Shown here: one piece after another, positions 31,981 to 40,027 of the stretch | Layout of the letters: every line of letters starts with the position of its first letter | How positions within the stretch are numbered: position 1 is the stretch's first letter | From: Thiocapsa imhoffii | GTDB lineage: Bacteria; Pseudomonadota; Gammaproteobacteria; Chromatiales; Chromatiaceae | Assembly: GCF_016583985.1 (NCBI RefSeq) | Contig: NZ_NRSD01000011.1 | Coordinates: forward strand, 62,001 to 126,000 | Direction of reading: 5' to 3' | Length of the DNA stretch: 64,000 nucleotides | Notes under the pieces: model-generated | What the model saw: only the letters and a program-made list of their open reading frames with translations | Databases searched by the model: none | Told to the model about the DNA's origin: nothing | Position numbers and translations under genes: made by a program

Positions 31981-32274
31981 ATGACCCACATCCAGACCTT
32001 GCGCATCACCACCCTGACCGCCCTGCTCACCCTCCCCACCCTCAGCGCGGCGTCCTCGGACGATGAGCGCGCCCAAGCCCTTCATGAGGAGAACTGTCTC
32101 AGTTGTCATGGCAGCGAAGTCTACACCCGCGCGGATCGCATGGTGACGTCCTATGATGGCCTGGAGCGTCAAGTCCAGCGCTGCGATGCCATGATTGGAT
32201 TGCGTTGGTTCGATGAGGACATCAACGCGGTGACGGCCTACCTCAATCACCATTTCTATCAATTCGAGCGCTGA
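31981..32274 (+). CDS. small monohaem c-type cytochrome
   Basis: A 97-residue protein starting at ATG 31981 behind AAGGAG (a longer frame from 31807 has no family sense). A signal peptide covers about residues 1-24 (TLTALLTLPTLSAAS), so it is periplasmic. The haem site CLSCH is near residue 39, and the C-terminal block CDAMIGLRWFDEDINAVTAYL is typical of small class I-like cytochromes and may supply the distal methionine. It carries electrons, but its partner is unknown. rsgA follows after only 4 bp, so they are probably co-transcribed, an unusual insertion between orn and rsgA. Confidence 0.88.
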   Translation: MTHIQTLRITTLTALLTLPTLSAASSDDERAQALHEENCLSCHGSEVYTRADRMVTSYDGLERQVQRCDAMIGLRWFDEDINAVTAYLNHHFYQFER

Positions 32275-32278
32275 GCCG

Positions 32279-33307
32279 ATGCCGAAACGGCGGCTCTCCG
32301 GACGCCAAATCGAGCGCATTCAAACGATTCAGGATCGCCGCCGCCAACGCCTCGCAACACGGCTCGACGCGGCGGCATCCGATCTCGACACCGAGTCCCT
32401 CCCGCCGGCACGGGGACGGATCGTGGTTCGGCACGGGGGACATTTGGCCGTGGAGGATGAGGCGGGACAGATCATCCACTGTCGCGCGCGCCAGAATCTG
32501 GGTCACCCCGTCTGCGGCGACCACGTGGTCTGGCATCACACCGCGGATCAGCGCGGCATCGTCACCGCGATCCTGCCCCGTGACAGCCTATTGAGTCGAC
32601 CGGACTTCAGCGGCCGTGACAAGCCGCTCGCGGCCAACCTCACGCAACTTGCCATCGTCATCGCTCCGCGTCCCGAGCCCAGCGATTATCTGGTCGATCA
32701 GTATTTGGTCGCGGCCGAAATGATGGGGGTGCGTGCCATCATCCTCGGCACCAAGATGGATCTGCTCAGTGCGGACGAACAACACCTCTTCCAGGCGCGA
32801 TTCGCTCACTACGCCGAGATCGGATACCCCCTGACGTGGATCAGCCTGCGGGCGGCGGGCGCACCGCAGCGCCTGCTCGGTCAGTTTGCTGGCCATACCA
32901 GCATCCTGGTCGGTCAATCAGGAGTCGGGAAATCCTCGTTGATCGACGTGCTCTTGCCCGATCGTGGGATTCAGATCGGCCGACTCTCGCAGGCCACTGG
33001 GCTGGGACGGCACACCACCTCCGCGGCCACGCTCTACCGCCTCGGTCCCGGCGCCGAGACTGGCGGCGCCCTGATCGACTCCCCCGGGGTGCGCAGCTTT
33101 CGTCTCGGCATCATCTCGCGGGAGAACCTGCAACAGGGATTTCGTGAGCTGCGTCCCCATCTCGAGCGCTGTCGGTTCACGGATTGCCGGCACGACCAGG
33201 AACCCGATTGCGGCGTTCAAGCCGCACTCGCCGCGGGACTGATCACACCGCAACGCCTGAACAATTTCCGCCACCTCTTGGCCGAGTCCGAACAGTCACG
33301 CAACTAG
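32279..33307 (+). CDS. rsgA: ribosome small subunit-dependent GTPase A
   Basis: A 342-residue circularly permuted GTPase helping late 30S maturation. OB-fold N-terminal domain, then TKMDLL (G4) ahead of GQSGVGKSSLID (G1, near residue 217), IDSPGVRSF (G3) and a zinc-binding C-terminal pattern in CRFTDCRHDQEPDC. It starts 4 bp after the cytochrome gene. Confidence 0.96.
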   Translation: MPKRRLSGRQIERIQTIQDRRRQRLATRLDAAASDLDTESLPPARGRIVVRHGGHLAVEDEAGQIIHCRARQNLGHPVCGDHVVWHHTADQRGIVTAILPRDSLLSRPDFSGRDKPLAANLTQLAIVIAPRPEPSDYLVDQYLVAAEMMGVRAIILGTKMDLLSADEQHLFQARFAHYAEIGYPLTWISLRAAGAPQRLLGQFAGHTSILVGQSGVGKSSLIDVLLPDRGIQIGRLSQATGLGRHTTSAATLYRLGPGAETGGALIDSPGVRSFRLGIISRENLQQGFRELRPHLERCRFTDCRHDQEPDCGVQAALAAGLITPQRLNNFRHLLAESEQSRN

Positions 33308-33338
33308 CACGCAACGATCGACCCAGGACCAGCACCCG

Positions 33339-33824
33339 ATGAACCACTGGCTCATGAAATCCGAACCCGAGACCTTCGGCATCAATGACCTCGCCGCGCG
33401 CCCGGCGCGCACCGAACCCTGGGATGGCGTGCGCAACTATCAGGCGCGCAACATGATGCGTGATGCGATGCGACCCGGCGATCCGATCTTCTTCTACCAC
33501 TCCAATTGCGCCGTGCCGGGGATCGTCGGGATCGCGGAGGTCGCAAGCGCGGCCTACCCCGACCCCACCGCATTCGATCCTCGTGCGCAATACTTCGATC
33601 CGAAGAGCGATCCCGCAAAACCACGATGGTATCTGGTCGAGGTTCGCTATGTTCGTCATCTGCGCCGCGTCATTTCACTGGCCGAACTGAAGACCTACGC
33701 CGAGCGCGAACTCGCCGGGTTCCCCTTGGTACGACCGGGCAATCGTCTCTCCATCATGCCCGTCTCTCCAGCGCAGTGGACCTTGATCCTGGGTCTGGAG
33801 GATCGCGCTAAAGCAGACGGTTGA
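33339..33824 (+). CDS. EVE domain-containing protein
   Basis: A 161-residue EVE-domain protein (thymocyte nuclear protein 1-like, PUA-like fold). Motifs: WLMKSEPETFGI at the N-terminus, WDGVRNYQARN and PGDPIFFYHSN. EVE domains bind modified bases in DNA or RNA; the ligand here is unknown. It starts 31 bp after rsgA and its last 17 bp overlap the convergent gene at 33808-34164. Confidence 0.93.
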   Translation: MNHWLMKSEPETFGINDLAARPARTEPWDGVRNYQARNMMRDAMRPGDPIFFYHSNCAVPGIVGIAEVASAAYPDPTAFDPRAQYFDPKSDPAKPRWYLVEVRYVRHLRRVISLAELKTYAERELAGFPLVRPGNRLSIMPVSPAQWTLILGLEDRAKADG

Positions 33825-34164
33825 TCTGCACCTGCCGCAGACCGAGCGCCTGCTGACCGAGCTTCAAGGCTTGCGTGGTGAAGGTCTCGAGATCCCCCCA
33901 GCAATCGTCTCGATCGACCACCTCGGAGATGACTTCCCCGACCACAACCAAACTGTAAGCCCCCTCGGCACGTTCAGCCGGCGCACTGACTTGCGCGCAC
34001 ACATACAAGGTTGGCTCCGATTGGCCCTGGGGTACGAAGGCGAGCAAATGGCGAAACTGGCGAGCGTCCCCACTATCGATCTCACCGAGCAAGGTCGCGA
34101 GATGGGTCCCGACCTGATAACGACGCCGGGGAATGGCGGTCTTGATGATGGGCTGATCTTGCAT
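33808..34164 (-). CDS. hypothetical protein
   Basis: A 118-residue protein I do not recognise. ATG 34164 (MQDQPIIKTAIPRRRYQVG) is used; the frame extends to 34200. No signal peptide or membrane segment. It looks like a compact mixed alpha/beta protein with strands (PTLYVCAQV, AYSLVVVGEV) and an acidic stretch EVVDRDDCWGDLETF. Composition and codon use match its neighbours. It converges on the EVE gene with a 17-bp overlap and lies 73 bp before the bioA end, on the same strand as bioA, so it may be the last gene of that operon. Confidence 0.65.
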   Translation of the reverse strand: MQDQPIIKTAIPRRRYQVGTHLATLLGEIDSGDARQFRHLLAFVPQGQSEPTLYVCAQVSAPAERAEGAYSLVVVGEVISEVVDRDDCWGDLETFTTQALKLGQQALGLRQVQINRLL

Positions 34165-34236
34165 GATCGCGTCCTCGCATACTCGATGATTCGTGACCAA
34201 TCGGTGGTCCGGAAATGGACGATGCCCTGACCCCGC

Positions 34237-35559
34237 TCAACGGGCCGTGTCGCCTGGTGTGCTGAGGACAGCCACCACACCCTGGCACAGCGTCGCGAGA
34301 TCCTCATCGCTCATGATGTAGGGCGGCATCAGATAAACAAGCCGACCAAAGGGGCGCACCCAGATCCCCTGCTCGACGAGACGCTGCTGCAGTTCCCGCA
34401 TCCGCACCGGTTGTGTCATCTCGACCACACCGATCGCGCCGAGGACGCGCACCTCGGCGACCTCTGGCAAGACCCGACAGGGCGCGAGTCCCAGCGTCAG
34501 GGCACGCTCGATCCGCGCGATGGTGGAGCACCAGTCTTGCGCGAGCAGCAGTTCGATGCTGGCGTTGGCGATCGCACAGGCCAGTGGATTCCCCATGAAG
34601 GTCGGACCATGCATGAAGACACCCGGGTGGCCCGCGGAGATGGTCCGCGCCACCCGATCGCTCGCCAGCGTTGCCGCCAAGGTCAGATAGCCGCCCGTCA
34701 GCGCCTTGCCCAACGTCATGATATCGGGTGCGATCCCCGCGTGTTCGCAGGCGAACAGCTTGCCCGTGCGACCGAAACCCGTGGCGATCTCATCGGCGAT
34801 CAAGAGCACCTCGAAGCGATCACAGAGCGCGCGCACCGCGGCGAGATAGTCGGCGCTGTAGAAACGCATGCCGCCGGCGCCCTGGACGATGGGTTCGAGA
34901 ATCACCGCCGCCAGCTCGCCGTGGTGGCGCTCGAGCAGATCGGCAAAGGCGTCAATCTCCTCGGCGCGACAGGGACCGCCAAAGGGACTTTGCGGCGCGG
35001 GAGCGAAGACCTGCCGCGGCAGGATCCCCGCGAAGAGATGATGCATCCCGGTCACCGGATCACAGACCGACATGGCCCCAAAGGTATCGCCATGATAACC
35101 CTGTCGGATCGTCATGAACCCCTGTCGCTCAGGGTGCCCCTGGGCCTGCTGAAACTGAATCGCCATCTTCAGCGCCACGTCCACCGAGACCGATCCCGAA
35201 TCACAGAGAAAGACTTGTTGCAGGGGCTCGGGCGTCAGTTCGACGAGGGTGCGGACCAAGCGCGCCGCCGGTTCGTGCGTTAGACCGCCGAACATGACGT
35301 GGGCCATGCGCTCGAGCTGCGCGCCGGCGGCCGCATTCAGGACCGGGTGGTTGTAACCATGGATGGCACACCACCAGGAGGACATGCCATCGATCAACTC
35401 ACGACCGTCCATCAAGGTGATGCGGCACCCGTGCGCCGAGGCGACGGGGTAGACGGGGTCACGGTCGATGGTTGAGGTGTAGGGATGCCAGGCGTGCGCG
35501 CGATCGTTTGCGAGCACCTCGGCTTCAGTGAGCGGCGCCACCCCGAAGTGGCGGCTCAT
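34237..35559 (-). CDS. bioA: adenosylmethionine-8-amino-7-oxononanoate aminotransferase
   Basis: A 440-residue PLP fold-type I aminotransferase making 7,8-diaminopelargonate in biotin synthesis, with S-adenosylmethionine as donor. Seen are [24 protein letters not shown], the PLP lysine block [13 protein letters not shown] and [13 protein letters not shown]. No other bio gene is in the window. Its ATG overlaps the stop of the DUF3482 gene by 4 bp, so it is coupled to that gene, an unusual partner. Confidence 0.95.
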   Translation of the reverse strand: MSRHFGVAPLTEAEVLANDRAHAWHPYTSTIDRDPVYPVASAHGCRITLMDGRELIDGMSSWWCAIHGYNHPVLNAAAGAQLERMAHVMFGGLTHEPAARLVRTLVELTPEPLQQVFLCDSGSVSVDVALKMAIQFQQAQGHPERQGFMTIRQGYHGDTFGAMSVCDPVTGMHHLFAGILPRQVFAPAPQSPFGGPCRAEEIDAFADLLERHHGELAAVILEPIVQGAGGMRFYSADYLAAVRALCDRFEVLLIADEIATGFGRTGKLFACEHAGIAPDIMTLGKALTGGYLTLAATLASDRVARTISAGHPGVFMHGPTFMGNPLACAIANASIELLLAQDWCSTIARIERALTLGLAPCRVLPEVAEVRVLGAIGVVEMTQPVRMRELQQRLVEQGIWVRPFGRLVYLMPPYIMSDEDLATLCQGVVAVLSTPGDTAR

Positions 35560-36992
35560 AGATCGGCCCGACTGTCGATCTCACTCAAGGCTAGCCCATG
35601 CAGGATCTCCTTGATGAGGATGCGACACTCCTCTTCCCGTTCCGGTTTACCCTTGCGCGCTCCGTTAAAAAAGCGTGCGAGATCACGCTGCTGCTGAGTC
35701 GTTAAGGCCTCGGTGAAGCCGCCACGCGGAATAGGTTTGTCGGGCACTTTATCGGGCGCATCTTCCTCCGCGGCTTGGCGCCCGTGCGACCAGTTCATGG
35801 CCCGTGCGCTATAGAGCACGATGCGATCGAGCAGCACGAAGGGAAAGCGTGGATGGTGCACGGGACCGACCGTGAAGCGCTGTGTCCCCGGGGCACGTTC
35901 GATATTCAATTTCGCCAAGGCCTTACCACCCACGAGCCCGATCAGGCCACCTGTCGCCGCCCCAAACAGCGCGCCGGCTCCGAAGGTATGACCCGCCAGG
36001 GAGAGGTCGATGGTGACGCCGGAGGCCGCGCCCGCGGCCATGCCCACGAGCGCCAACTGACGTTTTGAGAGTCCCAGGGCCTGGTTGACCTCCTCTGAGA
36101 GCAAATCCTTGCCGAGGATCGAGTCCGGCGGCATGTGCCAAACATGGTGTCGGAAGTTGGCGCGAATCTGCTCTTGCGCCTGCACCTCGAGATCACGCAG
36201 GCCATCCTCGAAGGCCGTCATCACCTCCTGCTTAATCCGTTCGCGGCCACTCTCGAACACCAAGCGGCCGTTGCGAACCGTGCGCGAGACCTTGAAGGTC
36301 AAGGCATCGCGCAACAGATCGAGGATGGTCTCAACCGCCAGGTCGGTGCGCCGGTTCCAGTCGTGCGCGAAGGCTTGGATCGCTTCCCCCACCAGGGGCT
36401 CCCAACGCTGGTCGATGCTCTTAAGGGCTTGGAGCAGCTTCATCCGTTCCGCGTAGGTCGCGCGATGGGCGTTGAATTCACGTACCGAGTTGAACGCCTT
36501 GCACAAGGCATCGTGCCACTGTGATGTATAGCGATCGTATTGGGTCAGGTTGTTCAGGATCGCCATGCGCGGGCGACCGGTCAGACGCAGGAGTTCGATT
36601 TCGACGCGATCCTTTTCCTTGATCCGTTTCGAGCCATCGACCACGAGGATGATCGCCGCCCCTTCGGCAACCGGCTGGAGCAACGCGCAATCATGCGCGA
36701 AGAGTGGATCGTCGCAATGCGCCGCCACAAAGGCCCTGGGCAACTCGAGCTTGTCGCTTTGCGCATGGAACCATTCGAGGATGGCATTCGGGTTCTGAAA
36801 CCCTGGGGTGTCGATGAACTCGATCACCGCGCGGCCATCGATAACGACCGGATAGACGTTCGATTCGGTCGTTGTACCGGCACGCTTGTCGATCGCGATC
36901 AGGTCATTCTCCGTCAAGGTCGCAACGACTGAGGATTTCCCCGCGTTGGGGTGACCCATGATCGCCAGTCTTGGAATCTTCGCTGACATCAC
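35556..36992 (-). CDS. GTPase domain / DUF3482 membrane-associated protein
   Basis: A 478-residue protein with an N-terminal GTPase domain: P-loop [10 protein letters not shown] (residues 13-22), switch region [14 protein letters not shown] and [10 protein letters not shown] (G3). A canonical NKxD is not obvious; NNLTQYD lies at that place. The C-terminal DUF3482 part includes a glycine-rich hydrophobic stretch (about 320-360, [20 protein letters not shown]) able to enter membranes. This family is usually found directly next to DUF2868, as here, with a 4-bp overlap. Function unknown; a membrane-linked GTPase switch is inferred. Confidence 0.9.
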   Translation of the reverse strand: MMSAKIPRLAIMGHPNAGKSSVVATLTENDLIAIDKRAGTTTESNVYPVVIDGRAVIEFIDTPGFQNPNAILEWFHAQSDKLELPRAFVAAHCDDPLFAHDCALLQPVAEGAAIILVVDGSKRIKEKDRVEIELLRLTGRPRMAILNNLTQYDRYTSQWHDALCKAFNSVREFNAHRATYAERMKLLQALKSIDQRWEPLVGEAIQAFAHDWNRRTDLAVETILDLLRDALTFKVSRTVRNGRLVFESGRERIKQEVMTAFEDGLRDLEVQAQEQIRANFRHHVWHMPPDSILGKDLLSEEVNQALGLSKRQLALVGMAAGAASGVTIDLSLAGHTFGAGALFGAATGGLIGLVGGKALAKLNIERAPGTQRFTVGPVHHPRFPFVLLDRIVLYSARAMNWSHGRQAAEEDAPDKVPDKPIPRGGFTEALTTQQQRDLARFFNGARKGKPEREEECRILIKEILHGLALSEIDSRADL

Positions 36993-39511
36993 TCCTCTCC
37001 ATGCTCGTCGGCGTGTGCCAACATCTCCAAGCGCAGATAGGGATCGGCCATTTGATCGACCTTGCGCTGCCAGTCGATGAAGTCAAAGGACCGCATGGGC
37101 GGTAGCCGATCCTCATCGTTCGGGTCACCGACCAAGGCCAGAGTGATCTGGGCGCGCGGGCCGGCCGCGGCGCGCAAATCACGCAGGAACCGCAGATTCT
37201 CGGTGATGGGTGGTTGCGAGCCGTCCTCGATCACCGCGATACGCGGCGGTGGCGCCTGCCAGACACCTTGTTCCAAGACGGCCAGCGCCTCCTCGTTCAT
37301 GGCGCTGCCTGCCCCGAAGGTCGCCGTCGCACCCACGCGCCAGCCGGTGTGTAACAAGAGCATCTGCTGCAAGCGAGGATGATCCTCATCCTCCAGGATG
37401 TCGTCGATATCCACATGCAGCAGCAACAGACAGGCATCGGGCGCGAACCGCTCGCCGCCCCGTGATGCGCGCCCCGGGCCGGGGCGTGACACCGCTTGAT
37501 CCGCCGCCGCCGCGACGCCCGCGTCAGTCGGTTCGATGGGTGTTTCAGGGACACTCGCCGGGGCCACCGGCGCCGCCGGATGCGCCGGATGCGCCGGGGC
37601 GGAGCGCGACCGTGGGGACAACAACAGCCGCGGCGGGGCGACAGCCCGCTCCCGGGCGGGCGCGTCCACTCCTGACGGCGTGCTCGTCTCAGGGGGCGCG
37701 GCACGGGGTGCCACCTCCACCCGTGCCGTCTTACTCGGCGCTTTCGCCTTGGTCTTGGCCTTAGTCTTGGCCTTTGCCGTGGTTTGGGAGGGCGGATCCG
37801 GCTCCGGTATCCGGGGCTTGGTCGCAGGTGAGGTCTCCTCCTGTTGCGGCGCGGTCGCCGGTCCAGACGGTGGTACCGGCGACCGCGCGGACGCAACCGC
37901 AGCCGCGGACGTCACGGAGCGCTCGGCATCCGGGTCGGTCACCGCCGGCACGGATGGCCGGATGGGTTGCTCGGCGGTGACGGTCCCCGTCCCCGCGGGA
38001 CGTGGCGTGGACGCCGACGCCTGCGCATCGGTCGCATGCGGGGGAGACGAGCGACTCGGCGCAGTCGGCTCCGCCGTCTCGCGTGCGACCGTGAACGGCC
38101 TGCCCGCGCCGACTGGCTCCGCCACGGGCGTGGCTCGATTCGCGGTCGACGGGGCGGTCGGCGCCGCCTGACCCGTTGATGCATCGGCAACGATGGGAGG
38201 ACGCCCCGGAGCAGGACGCCGCACAAGGGCATTGCGCCAGGGGCGTGCGCTGGTGGCTGCAGCCGCATCGCCCACAACGCGCTGCGAGCGGTTCTCCGAG
38301 GCAGCGGGAATCGGCATCTCCGCGCCTTGTCGCGCACTGCTCGGCGTCGTCTCGATGCGAGGCGAGAGCATCCGGGCGTACAGAGCTTGCGTGCGACTGT
38401 GCGTCATCGGCAGCCGCGCGAGGATCATCCTCTGAACCAACAAGGAACCACCTAGGAGCAGCAGCCGCGGCAGCAGTCCATAGGTCAGCACGGCGAGCAT
38501 CAGGAACGAACCCCAAGAGCGCAAGTGAAGCGGGTCGGGTTTATCTACGGGCGTCGCGCTGGCCCAGTGTTCGAGGATGATGCGCGAACCAGCGACCTGT
38601 TCCAGGCTTGGATAACCGACACCCTCGCCGAGCAACCAGCCCCAAGGGAGTGCGATCAACCGCGACAGGTCGAAAATGGTTTGCGGATGGACGTTCAGGG
38701 TGGAACCCCAACCGAAGGCAATGTCCGTGAACCATTCCAACGACATCGTGGTGAGGATCACGCCGAGGTTGAAGGCAACACCAAAGACCTGCGCCGAGAT
38801 CAATAAGGGGAGATAGGACAAGGGGCCATAGAGCGCATGCTGTGATTTCAGCCACCCCTGGCTGGCCCGCGCCCGCTCTTGGAATTCGCCCGTGGCATGC
38901 CCGATGCGATGCCCTTGCAGCCAGTTCGTTGTCTTCGCCAACACAGGGCGCAGGATGCCGACGAGCAGCGCGGGAGGCGTCACCGCACCGCGGCCGCGCA
39001 CACGGCGATAGGCCCAGGTCCCCAGCAGCATGAACACCAAGGCGACCTGCAGAAAAACCAGAAGAAACAGATACCAGGACACACTGATTGGGCGCGTCCC
39101 ATCGTAGCTCAGCAGCGCCGACGCAACCGCAATGCCCGCACCCCATCCGAGGATGGCGACCAGCCAATTGACGACTCGCTGGGCGCCATGAAAGGCAGCC
39201 CCCGGCAGCAGGGCACGCATCTCGGGCGCCTCGCTGCGGCGGCGTTCCTCCAGCCAGCGGCGCAGGCCACGGCGGCGGTGCGCTGGCGTGTGGGGTTCCG
39301 CCTGACCGAGCGCGGGGGCAATCGTCTCGAGATACAGCGAGCGGTCACGTTCAGTGAGCGTCTTGCGAAACGTCGGATTTTCGCGCAGTCGTTGCTCGTC
39401 TTGATCGAGATAGTACTCGAGGTCGATCAGATCGGCGACGCTCCAGCGGCGTGCCGTCACCGATGTCGCATCTCCAGGCTGGGGTTCGGTCGAATGGTAG
39501 CGAAGATCCAT
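36989..39511 (-). CDS. DUF2868 membrane protein with long low-complexity linker
   Basis: An 840-residue protein. Residues 1-385 and about 690-840 match the DUF2868 layout: N-terminal cytoplasmic helices (WSVADLIDLEYYLDQDEQ), four membrane segments (about 111-136, 146-170, 232-258, 331-357), and a C-terminal domain with AQITLALVGDPND and FDFIDWQRKVDQMADPYLRL. Between them lies a Pro/Ala/Ser/Thr-rich linker of about 300 residues with a Lys/Ala/Thr repeat (KAKTKAKTKAKA, near 579-592). DUF2868 proteins are normally near 450-500 residues. First gene of the coupled set with DUF3482 and bioA. Function unknown. Confidence 0.88.
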   Translation of the reverse strand: MDLRYHSTEPQPGDATSVTARRWSVADLIDLEYYLDQDEQRLRENPTFRKTLTERDRSLYLETIAPALGQAEPHTPAHRRRGLRRWLEERRRSEAPEMRALLPGAAFHGAQRVVNWLVAILGWGAGIAVASALLSYDGTRPISVSWYLFLLVFLQVALVFMLLGTWAYRRVRGRGAVTPPALLVGILRPVLAKTTNWLQGHRIGHATGEFQERARASQGWLKSQHALYGPLSYLPLLISAQVFGVAFNLGVILTTMSLEWFTDIAFGWGSTLNVHPQTIFDLSRLIALPWGWLLGEGVGYPSLEQVAGSRIILEHWASATPVDKPDPLHLRSWGSFLMLAVLTYGLLPRLLLLGGSLLVQRMILARLPMTHSRTQALYARMLSPRIETTPSSARQGAEMPIPAASENRSQRVVGDAAAATSARPWRNALVRRPAPGRPPIVADASTGQAAPTAPSTANRATPVAEPVGAGRPFTVARETAEPTAPSRSSPPHATDAQASASTPRPAGTGTVTAEQPIRPSVPAVTDPDAERSVTSAAAVASARSPVPPSGPATAPQQEETSPATKPRIPEPDPPSQTTAKAKTKAKTKAKAPSKTARVEVAPRAAPPETSTPSGVDAPARERAVAPPRLLLSPRSRSAPAHPAHPAAPVAPASVPETPIEPTDAGVAAAADQAVSRPGPGRASRGGERFAPDACLLLLHVDIDDILEDEDHPRLQQMLLLHTGWRVGATATFGAGSAMNEEALAVLEQGVWQAPPPRIAVIEDGSQPPITENLRFLRDLRAAAGPRAQITLALVGDPNDEDRLPPMRSFDFIDWQRKVDQMADPYLRLEMLAHADEHGEE

Positions 39512-40027
39512 GGGCCTCCGGGAGATAGATCGAATGCAGGTCGCGCCCTCTCAAACCCTGATGAGTGCGATGGACACGAGACGAACCCGAGAGTGTGGCG
39601 TGCAGACTGCGCATTGCAAGGATCCGAACTGGATCGGTCGGATTTCGCCTTCAACACCTCGTCATGGCTAGAAACGAAATATCCCACAGTCCGGGATTCA
39701 ATTCACGCCCTAACCAGTCCGACCGAGCCTGCGAGCACGTTCGCATGAGCGCGCGCTGATGTTCCGCCCCTGGCCAACCTGCGCTCCGATCGATCCGCCG
39801 CGGGGACGGTAGCAGGACCAAACCGTCGTTCACACCCCAGGGTCATCGGGTGAGCAAAACCCGCGGACCTCCTCTACACTAGTGCGAGGGAGGGTCACCA
39901 GCATCAGGCCGCCGGGCATTGGCGGCTGCCGTGTGCCAGCGACCTCGCCAGAGGAGTCGAAACCGAGTCGGTTCAGCCGAGCGGAACAGACTTGGATCAG
40001 GACAGCATCGCGGCCAGGCTTCACCCC
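39512..40027. other. divergent intergenic region between the DUF2868 gene and glgX
   Basis: No convincing gene in 516 bp. Small open frames on both strands show no protein features. A -10-like TACACT (39875-39880) points to glgX but lacks a good -35 element (3/6 match at 18 bp spacing). A 6-bp stem GCCGCC/GGCGGC with a 7-base loop occurs at 39908-39926. A TTG at 39992 could extend glgX upstream. Confidence 0.45.

Noticed and set aside
37736-37777. Short tandem repeat considered as a CRISPR or VNTR locus
   Set aside because: It is a run of Lys/Ala/Thr codons within the DUF2868 linker, without spacers or repeat units of CRISPR length.
39660-39720. Sequence with GGATTCAATTC considered as a tRNA T-arm
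   Set aside because: The flanking bases do not pair into a T-stem and no anticodon or acceptor stem is present.
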